NCBI RefSeq assembly: GCF_014384745.1
Contig: NZ_JACRSO010000001.1
Span: 1 to 64,000 of the forward strand
DNA from: Luoshenia tenuis
Lineage (GTDB): Bacteria > Bacillota > Clostridia > Christensenellales > GCA-900066905
DNA length: 64,000 bases
Reading direction: 5' to 3'
Shown: positions 24,121-31,972 of the stretch, piece after piece
Layout of the letters: every line of letters starts with the position of its first letter
Numbering within the stretch: position 1 is the stretch's first letter
Program-made: the position numbers and the translations under genes
Notes under the pieces: generated by a model
The model's database searches: none
Told to the model about the DNA's origin: nothing
What the model saw: only the letters and a program-made list of their open reading frames with translations

Positions 24121-25236
24121 ATGTCCCCAACACTATCTTTTATCTGTACGCTGGCCGTAGCCACGGTGGGCGGGCTGCTGGCCCGCAAATTCAAATTGCC
24201 GGCGGGCGCCATATTGGGCTCTATGGTCGCGGTCATCATCTTTAACCTGACGACAGGGTACGGCGTGGTCCCCACCGAGTTCCGCCCGGTTTTGCAGACC
24301 CTGTCCGGCGCGCTGGTAGGGTACCGCATCACCAAAAGCGATGTGATCGGGATGAAGACGCTGCTGTTGCCTGCGCTGATCCTGGTGGCTGGGATGATCG
24401 CGCTTAACATCGTCATCGGCATCATCGTTCACTATATCGGCGGTATCGATTTTGCGACAGCGCTTTTTGCCAGCTGCCCGGGCGGCGTTACGGACATTGC
24501 CCTGATCGCTGACGAACTGGGGGCCGATACGGCCAAGGTCGGCTTTATGCAGGCGGTGCGGCTACTTTCGCTGCTGGCGGTATACCCGGTGCTCTTTAGC
24601 ATCATCGGCAAAAAGGGGCTAAACCTCCCCTACCGTCAGCTCAAGGCTAAAAAGGCCGGTAAGGCCGCGCAGCAGGAGCAGGAGGTATTTAAGGAGGAAG
24701 AACCTGCCGCCCCCGCGCCGGAGGAACCCGCTAAAACGCGGTACGCCGGCTATATCCTGACCTTTTCCATCGCGATCGCCGGCGCGCTGCTGGGGCTGTG
24801 GAGCGGGATCTCGGCCGGTGCGCTGATCGGCGCGATGTTCGCCACGGCGGCTTTCAACACCTTTACCGGGCGGCTGCGCTTCCCAAACCCCGCCCGGGTG
24901 ATCGTACAGATCTGCGCCGGCGCCTTTGTCGGGGCCCGCATGGGGCCGGATATGGTGGCAACGCTGGGGCAGCTCCTGCTCCCCACGCTTGTGATGGTGG
25001 TCGGGATGATCCTCTGTTCGCTGGCCATCGGGCTGATCATGTATCGCTTTTGCGGGATGAACTTTATCTCCTCCATCATGTCCTGCGCGCCGGGCGGGTT
25101 GACGGAGATGATCGTCTTTGCCGAGGACCTGGAATGCGACCTGCCGCGGGTGGCCATGCTGCACACCATCCGCGTGGTCATGGTCTTTACCCTTATGCCC
25201 ACGCTGCTGGGCAGCCTGGCCGCGATGCTCACCTGA
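24121..25236 (+). CDS. AbrB-family membrane transporter
   Basis: A 371-residue membrane protein of the family named AbrB/ammonia monooxygenase (PF05145), unrelated to the AbrB regulator. It consists of two homologous halves, each ending with a conserved block: SCPGGVTDIALIADELGADTAK near residues 118-139 and SCAPGGLTEMIVFAEDLECD near 320-339. Roughly ten hydrophobic segments flank a charged linker at about 178-206 (QQEQEVFKEEEPAAPAPEEPAK). The substrate is unknown. A GAGG lies upstream of the ATG. It is monocistronic with its own terminator. Confidence 0.88.
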   Translation: MSPTLSFICTLAVATVGGLLARKFKLPAGAILGSMVAVIIFNLTTGYGVVPTEFRPVLQTLSGALVGYRITKSDVIGMKTLLLPALILVAGMIALNIVIGIIVHYIGGIDFATALFASCPGGVTDIALIADELGADTAKVGFMQAVRLLSLLAVYPVLFSIIGKKGLNLPYRQLKAKKAGKAAQQEQEVFKEEEPAAPAPEEPAKTRYAGYILTFSIAIAGALLGLWSGISAGALIGAMFATAAFNTFTGRLRFPNPARVIVQICAGAFVGARMGPDMVATLGQLLLPTLVMVVGMILCSLAIGLIMYRFCGMNFISSIMSCAPGGLTEMIVFAEDLECDLPRVAMLHTIRVVMVFTLMPTLLGSLAAMLT

Positions 25237-25248
25237 CCCAATAGCCAA

Positions 25249-25279
25249 ACGCCCGGGCCTAAGGCCTCCGGGCGTTTTC
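25249..25279 (+). terminator. Intrinsic terminator after the AbrB-family gene
   Basis: ACGCCCGG pairs with CCGGGCGT around an inner GCC/GGC stem, followed by TTTTCTTTATT on the plus strand. Confidence 0.82.
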
Positions 25280-25404
25280 TTTATTGAATTCCCGCAGGGC
25301 CTGCGCTAGAATGAGCTTGTGGCTATTTAAAAACGTCCTTTCGTTTCTACGCGCGTCTATATTGGCTCAGATAAAATCAATACCGTATAAGGAGGCTTAT
25401 GCAC

Positions 25405-26640
25405 ATGTTCAACCCCAATATGGTGCCGGTACGCCAGCAGTTCAACGCCCAGCATATCGATAACATCTCCGAAGCCGCCGCAAAGGCCCTGTCCGCCAAA
25501 GGAGATTGGGTTCATCCCGGCGAGAAGATCGCCATCGCCGTGGGCAGCCGCGGGGTGGCCAATATCGCCAAAGTAACCCGCGCGGTCTGCGATTTCGTGC
25601 GCGCCAAGGGCGCCCAGCCCTTTATCTTCCCGGCGATGGGCAGCCATGGCAACGCCACCTCGGAGGGGCAGCGCGAGGTACTGGCCGGCTATGGCGTAAC
25701 GGAGGAAGCCATGGGCGCGCCCATCGTTTCCAGCCTGAAGGTCGAGCGCATCCCCTCCGAGCTGCCCATGCCGGTTTACATGGACGCCCATGCTTTGGCG
25801 GCGGATGGCACGGTCGTCATCAACCGTATCAAGCCCCATACGGATTTTCACGGCGATTATGAAAGTGGATTGATGAAGATGTGCGTGATCGGTACCGGGA
25901 AGCACGCCCAGGCGCTGGCCGTGCACCGCTATGGGGCAGACGGCCTGCGGGACTATATCCCCCAGATCGCCCGGGAGGTCCTGAAAAAGGCCAATGTGCG
26001 CCTCGGCATCGGTCTGGTGGAAAACGCTTATGACCAGACTATGCTGCTTGAAGCGCTGACCCCCGAGGAGATCCCCACACGAGAACCGGAACTTTTGGAG
26101 ATCGCCAAGGCCAACATGCCCCGCCTGCCGGTGGACGCGCTGGATATTTTGCTGATCGACCAAATGGGCAAGGATATCTCGGGCGTGGGGATCGATACCA
26201 ATATCATCGGCCGCATGGGCATTCCCGGCCAGCCGGAGCCCGCCGCCCCCCGCATCAAGCGCATCACCGTTTCCCGCCTGACGCCCGGCGCCCACGGCAA
26301 CGCCATCGGCATGGGCCTGGCGGATTTCTGTACGCAGGAGCTGATGGACGGCATCGACTGGGCGGCCACCTATGAAAATACGGTGACCAGCACCTTCCTC
26401 TCCCGCGGCAACCTGCCCCTGGTGGCCAAGGACGAGGCGCAGGCCTTTGCCTGGGCGCTGCGCACCATTGGCACCACGCAGGCCCACGACGCGCGGATCA
26501 TCCGCATCCGGGATACGCTGCATCTAAGTGAGTTTTGGGTGAGCGAGGCGCTGTGGCACGCGCTGGCGGGCGGTAACCTTGAACAGACCGGCCCCGCCCA
26601 GCCCCTGCTGGACGAGGCGACCGGCCGCTACCGCGGCTAA
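25405..26640 (+). CDS. LarA-like (DUF2088) racemase-domain protein
   Basis: A 411-residue protein related to LarA, the nickel-pincer lactate racemase, and often annotated DUF2088. The stretch RIKPHTDFHGDYESGLMKM has the PHxxFxG...SG..K layout that in LarA places the active-site His and the Lys that binds the cofactor; the match is partial. It leads a three-gene operon with pdxA and a DUF1537 kinase, implying epimerisation of a hydroxy or sugar acid before phosphorylation. No larB, larC or larE lies here. I used the second ATG at 25405, better spaced from AAGGAGG; 25399 is the alternative. Confidence 0.78.
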   Translation: MFNPNMVPVRQQFNAQHIDNISEAAAKALSAKGDWVHPGEKIAIAVGSRGVANIAKVTRAVCDFVRAKGAQPFIFPAMGSHGNATSEGQREVLAGYGVTEEAMGAPIVSSLKVERIPSELPMPVYMDAHALAADGTVVINRIKPHTDFHGDYESGLMKMCVIGTGKHAQALAVHRYGADGLRDYIPQIAREVLKKANVRLGIGLVENAYDQTMLLEALTPEEIPTREPELLEIAKANMPRLPVDALDILLIDQMGKDISGVGIDTNIIGRMGIPGQPEPAAPRIKRITVSRLTPGAHGNAIGMGLADFCTQELMDGIDWAATYENTVTSTFLSRGNLPLVAKDEAQAFAWALRTIGTTQAHDARIIRIRDTLHLSEFWVSEALWHALAGGNLEQTGPAQPLLDEATGRYRG

Positions 26641-26655
26641 GGGGAGGAAATAAGG

Positions 26656-27681
26656 ATGGATAGACCGATCATCGCCATTACCATGGGAGATCCTGCTGGT
26701 ATCGGCCCGGAGATCTGCATCAAGGCCTGTCTGGATGCCAGCGTCCAGGCGGTATGTCGCCCGCTTGTAATCGGCTGCCCCGCGCGCCTGGCGCAGGCGG
26801 CTGAGGTGCTGGGGCTGGATGTGCCGATCCTGCAGGTGGCCCGACCGGAAGAGATGACCGACAACCCGCGGCAGATCGCCGTTTACGATATCGGTATTAA
26901 CTGCGGGGATATCGCCTGGGGGCAGGTGCAGAAAAAAGCCGGATTGGCAGCCTACACGGCCGTGGAAAAGGCCGTACGCCTGGCGCAAAGCGGCCAGGTA
27001 CAGGCTACGGTCACTGCCCCGCTGAATAAGGAGGCGCTGCACCTGGCGGGCATCCCCTTCCCCGGCCATACCGAAATCTACGCGCATTTGACCGGTACGC
27101 GCGACTTTGCCATGATGCTGGCCGATGGGGACCTGCGGGTGATCCACGTATCCACCCACGTTTCCCTGCGCGAAGCCTGCGACCGGGCGACCCGTGCACG
27201 GGTGCTGCGCACCATCCAACTGGCCTATGAAGCGCTAAAGCAGATGGGCATCGAAGACCCGGTGATCGGCGTCGCGGGATTGAACCCCCACGCCGGGGAA
27301 AACGGGCTTTTCGGCCGCGAGGAGCTGGACGAGATCATCCCCGCCATCCAGGATGCCAATGCCCTGGGCATCCATGCGGTCGGGCCCGTGCCGCCGGATA
27401 CGGTCTTTGCCAAGGCCATTGGCGGGGCTTATGATATGGTCGTGGCCATGTACCACGATCAGGGGCATATCCCCGTTAAGGTCAAAGGCTTTCAAATGGA
27501 TAAAAAGACCGGCGCTTTTACCAGCGTGCGCGGGATCAATATGACGCTGGGGCTGCCTATCATCCGCGTTTCAGTCGATCACGGCACGGCCTTTGACCAG
27601 GCCGGCAAGGGCACCGCCAGCGACGAAAGCCTGCGCGAGGCCCTCTATCTGGCCGCACGCTTTGCCGGAGGGCGGGCATGA
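26656..27681 (+). CDS. PdxA-family 4-phospho acid-sugar dehydrogenase
   Basis: A 341-residue metal- and NAD-dependent dehydrogenase. Signatures are the N-terminal ITMGDPAGIGPEI, metal-ligand histidines in PFPGHTEIYAHLTG, NPHAGENGLFGREE and YHDQGHIPVKVKGF. Canonical PdxA oxidises 4-phosphohydroxy-threonine for vitamin B6. PdxA2 paralogues next to DUF1537 kinases oxidise D-threonate or D-erythronate 4-phosphate, which decarboxylates to dihydroxyacetone phosphate. The context here favours the catabolic PdxA2 role, since no other pdx gene is nearby. The start follows GGGGAGGAAATAAGG and the stop overlaps the kinase start. Confidence 0.88.
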   Translation: MDRPIIAITMGDPAGIGPEICIKACLDASVQAVCRPLVIGCPARLAQAAEVLGLDVPILQVARPEEMTDNPRQIAVYDIGINCGDIAWGQVQKKAGLAAYTAVEKAVRLAQSGQVQATVTAPLNKEALHLAGIPFPGHTEIYAHLTGTRDFAMMLADGDLRVIHVSTHVSLREACDRATRARVLRTIQLAYEALKQMGIEDPVIGVAGLNPHAGENGLFGREELDEIIPAIQDANALGIHAVGPVPPDTVFAKAIGGAYDMVVAMYHDQGHIPVKVKGFQMDKKTGAFTSVRGINMTLGLPIIRVSVDHGTAFDQAGKGTASDESLREALYLAARFAGGRA

Positions 27682-28889
27682 TCGGCCCGGGCTGCGGCAT
27701 CCTGGCCGACGATCTTTCCGGCGCGCTGGACGCGGGGGCGGCGCTGCGCAAAAGCGGCGTGCGCACCCTGGTCTTCTGGGATGAACAGGGACTCTCCGCC
27801 GCCCCGCGGGATGCGGCCCTGGTCTTTGATACCGAGAGCCGGAACATTGAAAAAGCGCGGGCTGCCCAGCGTGTACGCACAGCCGTTGCGGCGCTGAAGG
27901 CTGCCGGTTTTCCCCTTGGCTATAAAAAGGTGGATTCGACCCTGCGCGGCCACGTGGGCAGCGAGCTGCTCGCCGCAATAGAGGCGGCAGCTTACCCCGG
28001 CGCGCTGCTGTGCCCCGCGCTGCCTGCTCAAGGCCGCACGGTAGAAAATGGGCGCTTGCTGGTAAAGGGCTTGCCCCTTCATCAAACCGAGTTTGGGCAG
28101 GACCCGCTCTTTACCCTGCATACCAGTTCGGTCGCCGATATCTTGACCCAGGACGCACCCATCACCGTTTCCGCCCTATCCGCCGGGGATGTGCAGGCAC
28201 AGGTCTACACTGGCGACGCGCAAAGCGACGAGGCGCTTGCCAGCTTAGCAAAGGTGGCATTTGAAAAGGGATGGCTGCCGGTGGGATCCGCCGGGCTGAT
28301 GGCCCAGTGCGTACAACCACAAAATCCCCCTACCCCCTGCGGCGCCTACCGGGGTGGTAACGGACATATCGCCATCCTGTCGGCCAGCCCTTCCGCGCTC
28401 TCCCAGGCGCAGCTGCGCGCGCCGGGTCGTTCGCTGCAGCTGCTCCAGGCCGACCAGGAGGCGCTTTTGAGTGGAGGGCAGACGCAGTGCGAGGCCCAGC
28501 GCCTCGCCGCCGCTGCCGCAGACGCGCTGAAGGCAGGCGATGTGGCGGTGGATCTTACCGGCCCCAGCAAAACGGAGATCACCGCTTTAGGGCTGCCCGC
28601 GGCAGAGATCGCCCGGCGCAGCAGCCTGATCCTCACTGCCGTTCGGCTAATCGCCCCCGCCCTTTTCGGCGCCTCCACCCTGATCCTCTTTGGCGGGGAT
28701 ACCACGCGCGCCGCGCTGGAGGCCGGCGCTTCCGGCGTCGAACTGACGGGGGAGGCTGAAAGCCAAATCCCCCTCTCCCGGGTGATGGGCGGCCGTTGGG
28801 ACGGGCAGCGGATCATTACCAAGGCCGGCGGCTTCGGCGGCGAGGCGCTGCTTTGCCGCCTGCTGGCCCGGCAAGAATTGCGCAATTAA
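27678..28889 (+). CDS. Four-carbon acid sugar kinase (DUF1537)
   Basis: A 403-residue kinase of the DUF1537 family (DtnK/DenK type), which phosphorylates D-threonate, D-erythronate or similar acids at O4. The N-terminal domain has ILADDLSGALDAGAALRKSG, and KVDSTLRGHVGSEL follows near residue 90-105. The C-terminal nucleotide-binding domain has LILFGGDTTRAALEAG and PLSRVMGG. The ATG overlaps the pdxA stop (ATGA). With the LarA-like protein it forms a catabolic cassette ending at a terminator. The exact sugar acid is not determined by sequence. Confidence 0.86.
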   Translation: MIGPGCGILADDLSGALDAGAALRKSGVRTLVFWDEQGLSAAPRDAALVFDTESRNIEKARAAQRVRTAVAALKAAGFPLGYKKVDSTLRGHVGSELLAAIEAAAYPGALLCPALPAQGRTVENGRLLVKGLPLHQTEFGQDPLFTLHTSSVADILTQDAPITVSALSAGDVQAQVYTGDAQSDEALASLAKVAFEKGWLPVGSAGLMAQCVQPQNPPTPCGAYRGGNGHIAILSASPSALSQAQLRAPGRSLQLLQADQEALLSGGQTQCEAQRLAAAAADALKAGDVAVDLTGPSKTEITALGLPAAEIARRSSLILTAVRLIAPALFGASTLILFGGDTTRAALEAGASGVELTGEAESQIPLSRVMGGRWDGQRIITKAGGFGGEALLCRLLARQELRN

Positions 28890-28893
28890 AGAA

Positions 28894-28916
28894 AAGCCCT
28901 GCCTGGCGCAGGGCTT
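28894..28916 (+). terminator. Terminator after the acid-sugar operon
   Basis: AAGCCCTGC pairs with GCAGGGCTT around CTGGC. The following plus-strand sequence AATAGTTGCATTTT is only moderately T-rich. Confidence 0.7.
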
Positions 28917-28921
28917 AATAG

Positions 28922-28951
28922 TTGCATTTTACCCAATTTTTCGCTTATAAT
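28922..28951 (+). promoter_or_regulatory. Promoter of glnA
   Basis: TTGCAT (28922-28927), an 18-base spacer and a perfect TATAAT (28946-28951), 74 bases upstream of the glnA start. No GlnR-type or T-box element was recognised in the leader. Confidence 0.68.
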
Positions 28952-29025
28952 ATATTGAATTAAAATGCGAATATGGCGGTGTAGAACGCCGCTCTATCCT
29001 AAATTTATCACGAGGGAGGCCATCC

Positions 29026-30357
29026 ATGCCTACATTTGACAAGGAAAAGCTGCTAAAACTGGTACAGGAGAACGAGATCGGTTTTATCCGTCTGCAATTC
29101 ACGGATATTTTAGGCTCGCTCAAAAATATCGCCATCCCCGCCAAGCAATTGGAAAAGGCGCTCAACAACCAGATCATGTTTGACGGCTCCTCCATCGAAG
29201 GGTTCGTGCGTATTGAGGAGTCCGATATGTATCTGCGGCCGGATCTTAGCACCTTTGCGGTGCTGCCGCTCCAGTCGGAGCGGGCTAAGGTCGCCCGGCT
29301 GATCTGCGATGTATATACCACCGAGGGGGTGCCCTTTGAGGGCGACCCGCGCAATGTTCTAAAACGCGCCCTGGCCCGGGCTGAAAAGCTGGGCTACGCC
29401 TGCCAGGTGGGGCCAGAGCTGGAGTTTTTCCTCTTTTTAACGGATAAGGATGGTAAGCCCCTGGTCCAGACGCAGGATGACGCGGGGTATTTCGACCTGG
29501 GCCCGGTCGACCTGGGCGAAAGCGCCCGGTGCGATATGTGCCTGGCGCTGGAAGAGTTGGGCTTTGAGATCGAAGCCTCCCATCACGAAGCGGCCCACGG
29601 GCAGCATGAGATCGATTTTAAATACGGCTCCGCCCTGCGCATTGCCGATGATATTATGACCTTTAAGCTGGTGGTCAAATCCGTGGCCATGCGCCACGGG
29701 TTGCACGCCACCTTTATGCCCAAGCCGATCTTCGGCATCGCGGGCAGCGGCATGCACGTCAATATTTCCCTGACCAAAGATGGGAAAAACGCCTTTTATG
29801 ATGAGAACGACCCGATGCAGCTCTCCAAGGAGGCCTATCACTTTATCGCGGGCCTGCTGGAGCACGCGCGGGGAACGGCGCTGATCACCAATCCCCTGGT
29901 CAACTCCTACAAGCGCCTGGTGCCGGGCTATGAGGCGCCGGTGTATATCGCCTGGTCTGCCCACAACCGCAGCCCGCTGATCCGCATCCCTTCGGCCCGT
30001 AAGGCGGGCACCCGCGTGGAGGTGCGAAACCCCGACCCCAGCGCTAACCCCTATCTTGCCCTGGCAGTTTTGATCAACGCGGGCCTGGATGGGATCGAGC
30101 GGGAGCTGATGCCCCCCGCCAGTACGGACAGCAATATCTACGATATGTCCGAGGATGAGCGCAAAGCCGCCGGTATCGAGAACCTGCCCGCCGGGCTGGA
30201 CGAGGCCATCGCAGCCTATAAGCAGGACCCCCTGCTGCGCCAGTGCCTGGGCCATCACGTTTTTTACCGCTATCTGGATGCAAAGGTGGCCGAGTGGGAC
30301 GATTACCGGGTGCAGATCCATCCCTGGGAGATCGACCATTACCTGAGCAAAAACTAA
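29026..30357 (+). CDS. glnA: Glutamine synthetase, type I-alpha
   Basis: Forms glutamine from glutamate, ammonia and ATP. At 443 residues it is the Firmicutes alpha form, lacking the insertion and adenylylation tyrosine of the beta form. Motifs: MFDGSSIEGFVRI (with the arginine used for feedback inhibition in Bacillus), VGPELEFFLF, the KPIFGIAGSGMHVNISL ATP-binding region, and NRSPLIRIPSARKAGTRVEVR. It has its own promoter and terminator. Glutamine-using enzymes HisH and GlmS follow on the same strand. No glnR gene is adjacent. Confidence 0.97.
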   Translation: MPTFDKEKLLKLVQENEIGFIRLQFTDILGSLKNIAIPAKQLEKALNNQIMFDGSSIEGFVRIEESDMYLRPDLSTFAVLPLQSERAKVARLICDVYTTEGVPFEGDPRNVLKRALARAEKLGYACQVGPELEFFLFLTDKDGKPLVQTQDDAGYFDLGPVDLGESARCDMCLALEELGFEIEASHHEAAHGQHEIDFKYGSALRIADDIMTFKLVVKSVAMRHGLHATFMPKPIFGIAGSGMHVNISLTKDGKNAFYDENDPMQLSKEAYHFIAGLLEHARGTALITNPLVNSYKRLVPGYEAPVYIAWSAHNRSPLIRIPSARKAGTRVEVRNPDPSANPYLALAVLINAGLDGIERELMPPASTDSNIYDMSEDERKAAGIENLPAGLDEAIAAYKQDPLLRQCLGHHVFYRYLDAKVAEWDDYRVQIHPWEIDHYLSKN

Positions 30358-30363
30358 AACCCC

Positions 30364-30391
30364 AAACCTGCGGCCCCGTTGCCGCAGGTTT
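30364..30391 (+). terminator. Terminator after glnA
   Basis: AAACCTGCGGC pairs with GCCGCAGGTTT around CCCGTT, followed by TTACCGTTTAG on the plus strand. Confidence 0.82.
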
Positions 30392-30442
30392 TTACCGTTT
30401 AGCCCGTAATGGGCTTTTGAACTTGAGAAAGCGGGGATACAA

Positions 30443-31087
30443 ATGATCGCCATCGTCGATTATGGCATGGGTAACCTGCGCAGCGTGGAAAAGGCGCTGC
30501 AATACCTGGGCTTTGAGGCCAAGCGCACCGCCGATCCCGGCGAGGTTGCGGCGGCCAGCCACATCATCCTGCCGGGCGTGGGCGCCTTTCGCGACGCCAT
30601 GCGCGCCTTGACCGATACGGGGCTTATCGAAACCATGCTGCAAGCGGTCAACCGCGGCACGCCCTTTTTGGGGATCTGCCTGGGGATGCAGATGATGTTT
30701 GAAAAAAGCTATGAGGACGGCCAATGGCAGGGGCTGGGCCTTTTGCCGGGCGAGATCACCTTATTTGAGGAAAAACCCGGCCTTAAAGTGCCCCATATGG
30801 GCTGGAACAGCCTGCACCTGAACCCCTGTCCCCTGTTTAAGGGTTTGAAGGAGGGGGATAGCGTCTACTTCGTCCACTCCTATCACCTGCCCTACCGGGC
30901 GGGCGCGGACTATATTGCCGCGACGACCGATTATGGCGGGCCCTTTATCAGCGCCGTGCAAAAGGGCAACCTTTTCGGCCTGCAGTTCCATCCCGAAAAG
31001 AGCGGGCAGGTCGGTTTACAGATGCTGAAAAACTTTGGCGAGCTGAAAAACGCCAAAAACGAGGAGGGCGCGGTTTATGCTGGCTAA
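30443..31087 (+). CDS. hisH: Imidazole glycerol phosphate synthase, glutaminase subunit
   Basis: HisH releases ammonia from glutamine and channels it to HisF for imidazole-ring closure in histidine synthesis. At 214 residues it has the class I amidotransferase triad C79 (GICLGMQ), H183 and E185 (FHPEKSG), and the oxyanion segment LPGVGAF. The start follows GAAAGCGGGG. It overlaps hisF by 11 bases, so the subunits are translated together. The rest of the his operon is absent from the window, leaving this as an orphan pair. Confidence 0.95.
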   Translation: MIAIVDYGMGNLRSVEKALQYLGFEAKRTADPGEVAAASHIILPGVGAFRDAMRALTDTGLIETMLQAVNRGTPFLGICLGMQMMFEKSYEDGQWQGLGLLPGEITLFEEKPGLKVPHMGWNSLHLNPCPLFKGLKEGDSVYFVHSYHLPYRAGADYIAATTDYGGPFISAVQKGNLFGLQFHPEKSGQVGLQMLKNFGELKNAKNEEGAVYAG

Positions 31088-31841
31088 AAGGATCATCCCC
31101 TGTCTGGACATCCGGGGCGGCCGGGTGGTCAAGGGCGTTAACTTTGTCGGCATCCGGGATGCCGGCGACCCTGTGGAGGCCGCCAAGCGCTATGACCAGG
31201 AGGGCGCGGACGAGTTGGTGCTGCTGGATATCGACGCTTCCACGGAGGGGCGGTTGGCGATGCTGGACATCGTGGCCAGCACGGCCGAGCAGGTCTTTAT
31301 CCCCTTTACGGTGGGCGGCGGTATTTCCAGCATCAGCGAGATAAGGGAAATATTGCTGCGCGGGGCGGATAAGGTATCTTTAAATTCGCTGGCGCTGCGC
31401 AACCCGGATTTTATCGAGGAGGCGGCGCTGCGCTTTGGCCGGCAATGCATCGTACTGGCGGTCGATGTCAAGCGCAAAGAGGACGGCAGCGGCTGGGAGG
31501 TCTATGCCTACGGCGGCAAAAAGCCCACTGGGCGGGACGCGCTGGAATGGATCGCCTACGGGGTTTCCCGCGGCGCGGGCGAGGTACTGCTCACCAGCAT
31601 GGATGCCGACGGTACCAAGGCCGGGTTTGACCTGGAGGTGACCCGCCGCGTCAGCCAGCTGGTTTCCGTGCCGGTAATCGCCTCGGGCGGCGCGGGCAGC
31701 AAGGAGCACTTTTTGGATGTGCTGCAGCCCGGCATGGCGGATGCGGCCCTGGCGGCCTCTCTTTTCCACTTTCAGGAGCTGCCCATTCCAGAGTTAAAGG
31801 CTTATTTGGCGCAAAACCATATACCGGTACGGCTGGTTTAG
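31077..31841 (+). CDS. hisF: Imidazole glycerol phosphate synthase, cyclase subunit
   Basis: HisF uses ammonia from HisH to turn PRFAR into imidazole glycerol phosphate and AICAR. At 254 residues it is a TIM barrel with the catalytic aspartates D11 (PCLDIRGGRVVKG) and D130 (VLAVDVKRK) in the expected positions and the phosphate-binding loops TVGGGI and ASGGAGS. These intact residues argue for the canonical reaction rather than a diverged surface-sugar amidotransferase. It shares 11 bases with hisH. There is no clear terminator before the glmS promoter. Confidence 0.96.
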   Translation: MLAKRIIPCLDIRGGRVVKGVNFVGIRDAGDPVEAAKRYDQEGADELVLLDIDASTEGRLAMLDIVASTAEQVFIPFTVGGGISSISEIREILLRGADKVSLNSLALRNPDFIEEAALRFGRQCIVLAVDVKRKEDGSGWEVYAYGGKKPTGRDALEWIAYGVSRGAGEVLLTSMDADGTKAGFDLEVTRRVSQLVSVPVIASGGAGSKEHFLDVLQPGMADAALAASLFHFQELPIPELKAYLAQNHIPVRLV

Positions 31842-31872
31842 CGCTTTTACAATTTATTTAAAGGTCTCATCC

Positions 31873-31902
31873 TTTACGAAAGATGTTGATTCCTGTTATA
31901 AT
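31873..31902 (+). promoter_or_regulatory. Candidate promoter of glmS
   Basis: TTTACG (31873-31878), an 18-base spacer and a perfect TATAAT (31897-31902), 71 bases before glmS. The short leader is too small for a glmS ribozyme. Confidence 0.5.
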
Positions 31903-31972
31903 CTAGGTTAATGACGCGTAAAAATGGAATGAATTATATGCTATTTAGTTGATATTTTAAGGAGGCTTTACT

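Noticed and set aside
30443..31841. HisH2/HisF2-type amidotransferase for surface sugars
   Set aside because: Both proteins keep the canonical catalytic residues (C79, H183, E185; D11, D130) and no surface-sugar genes adjoin them.
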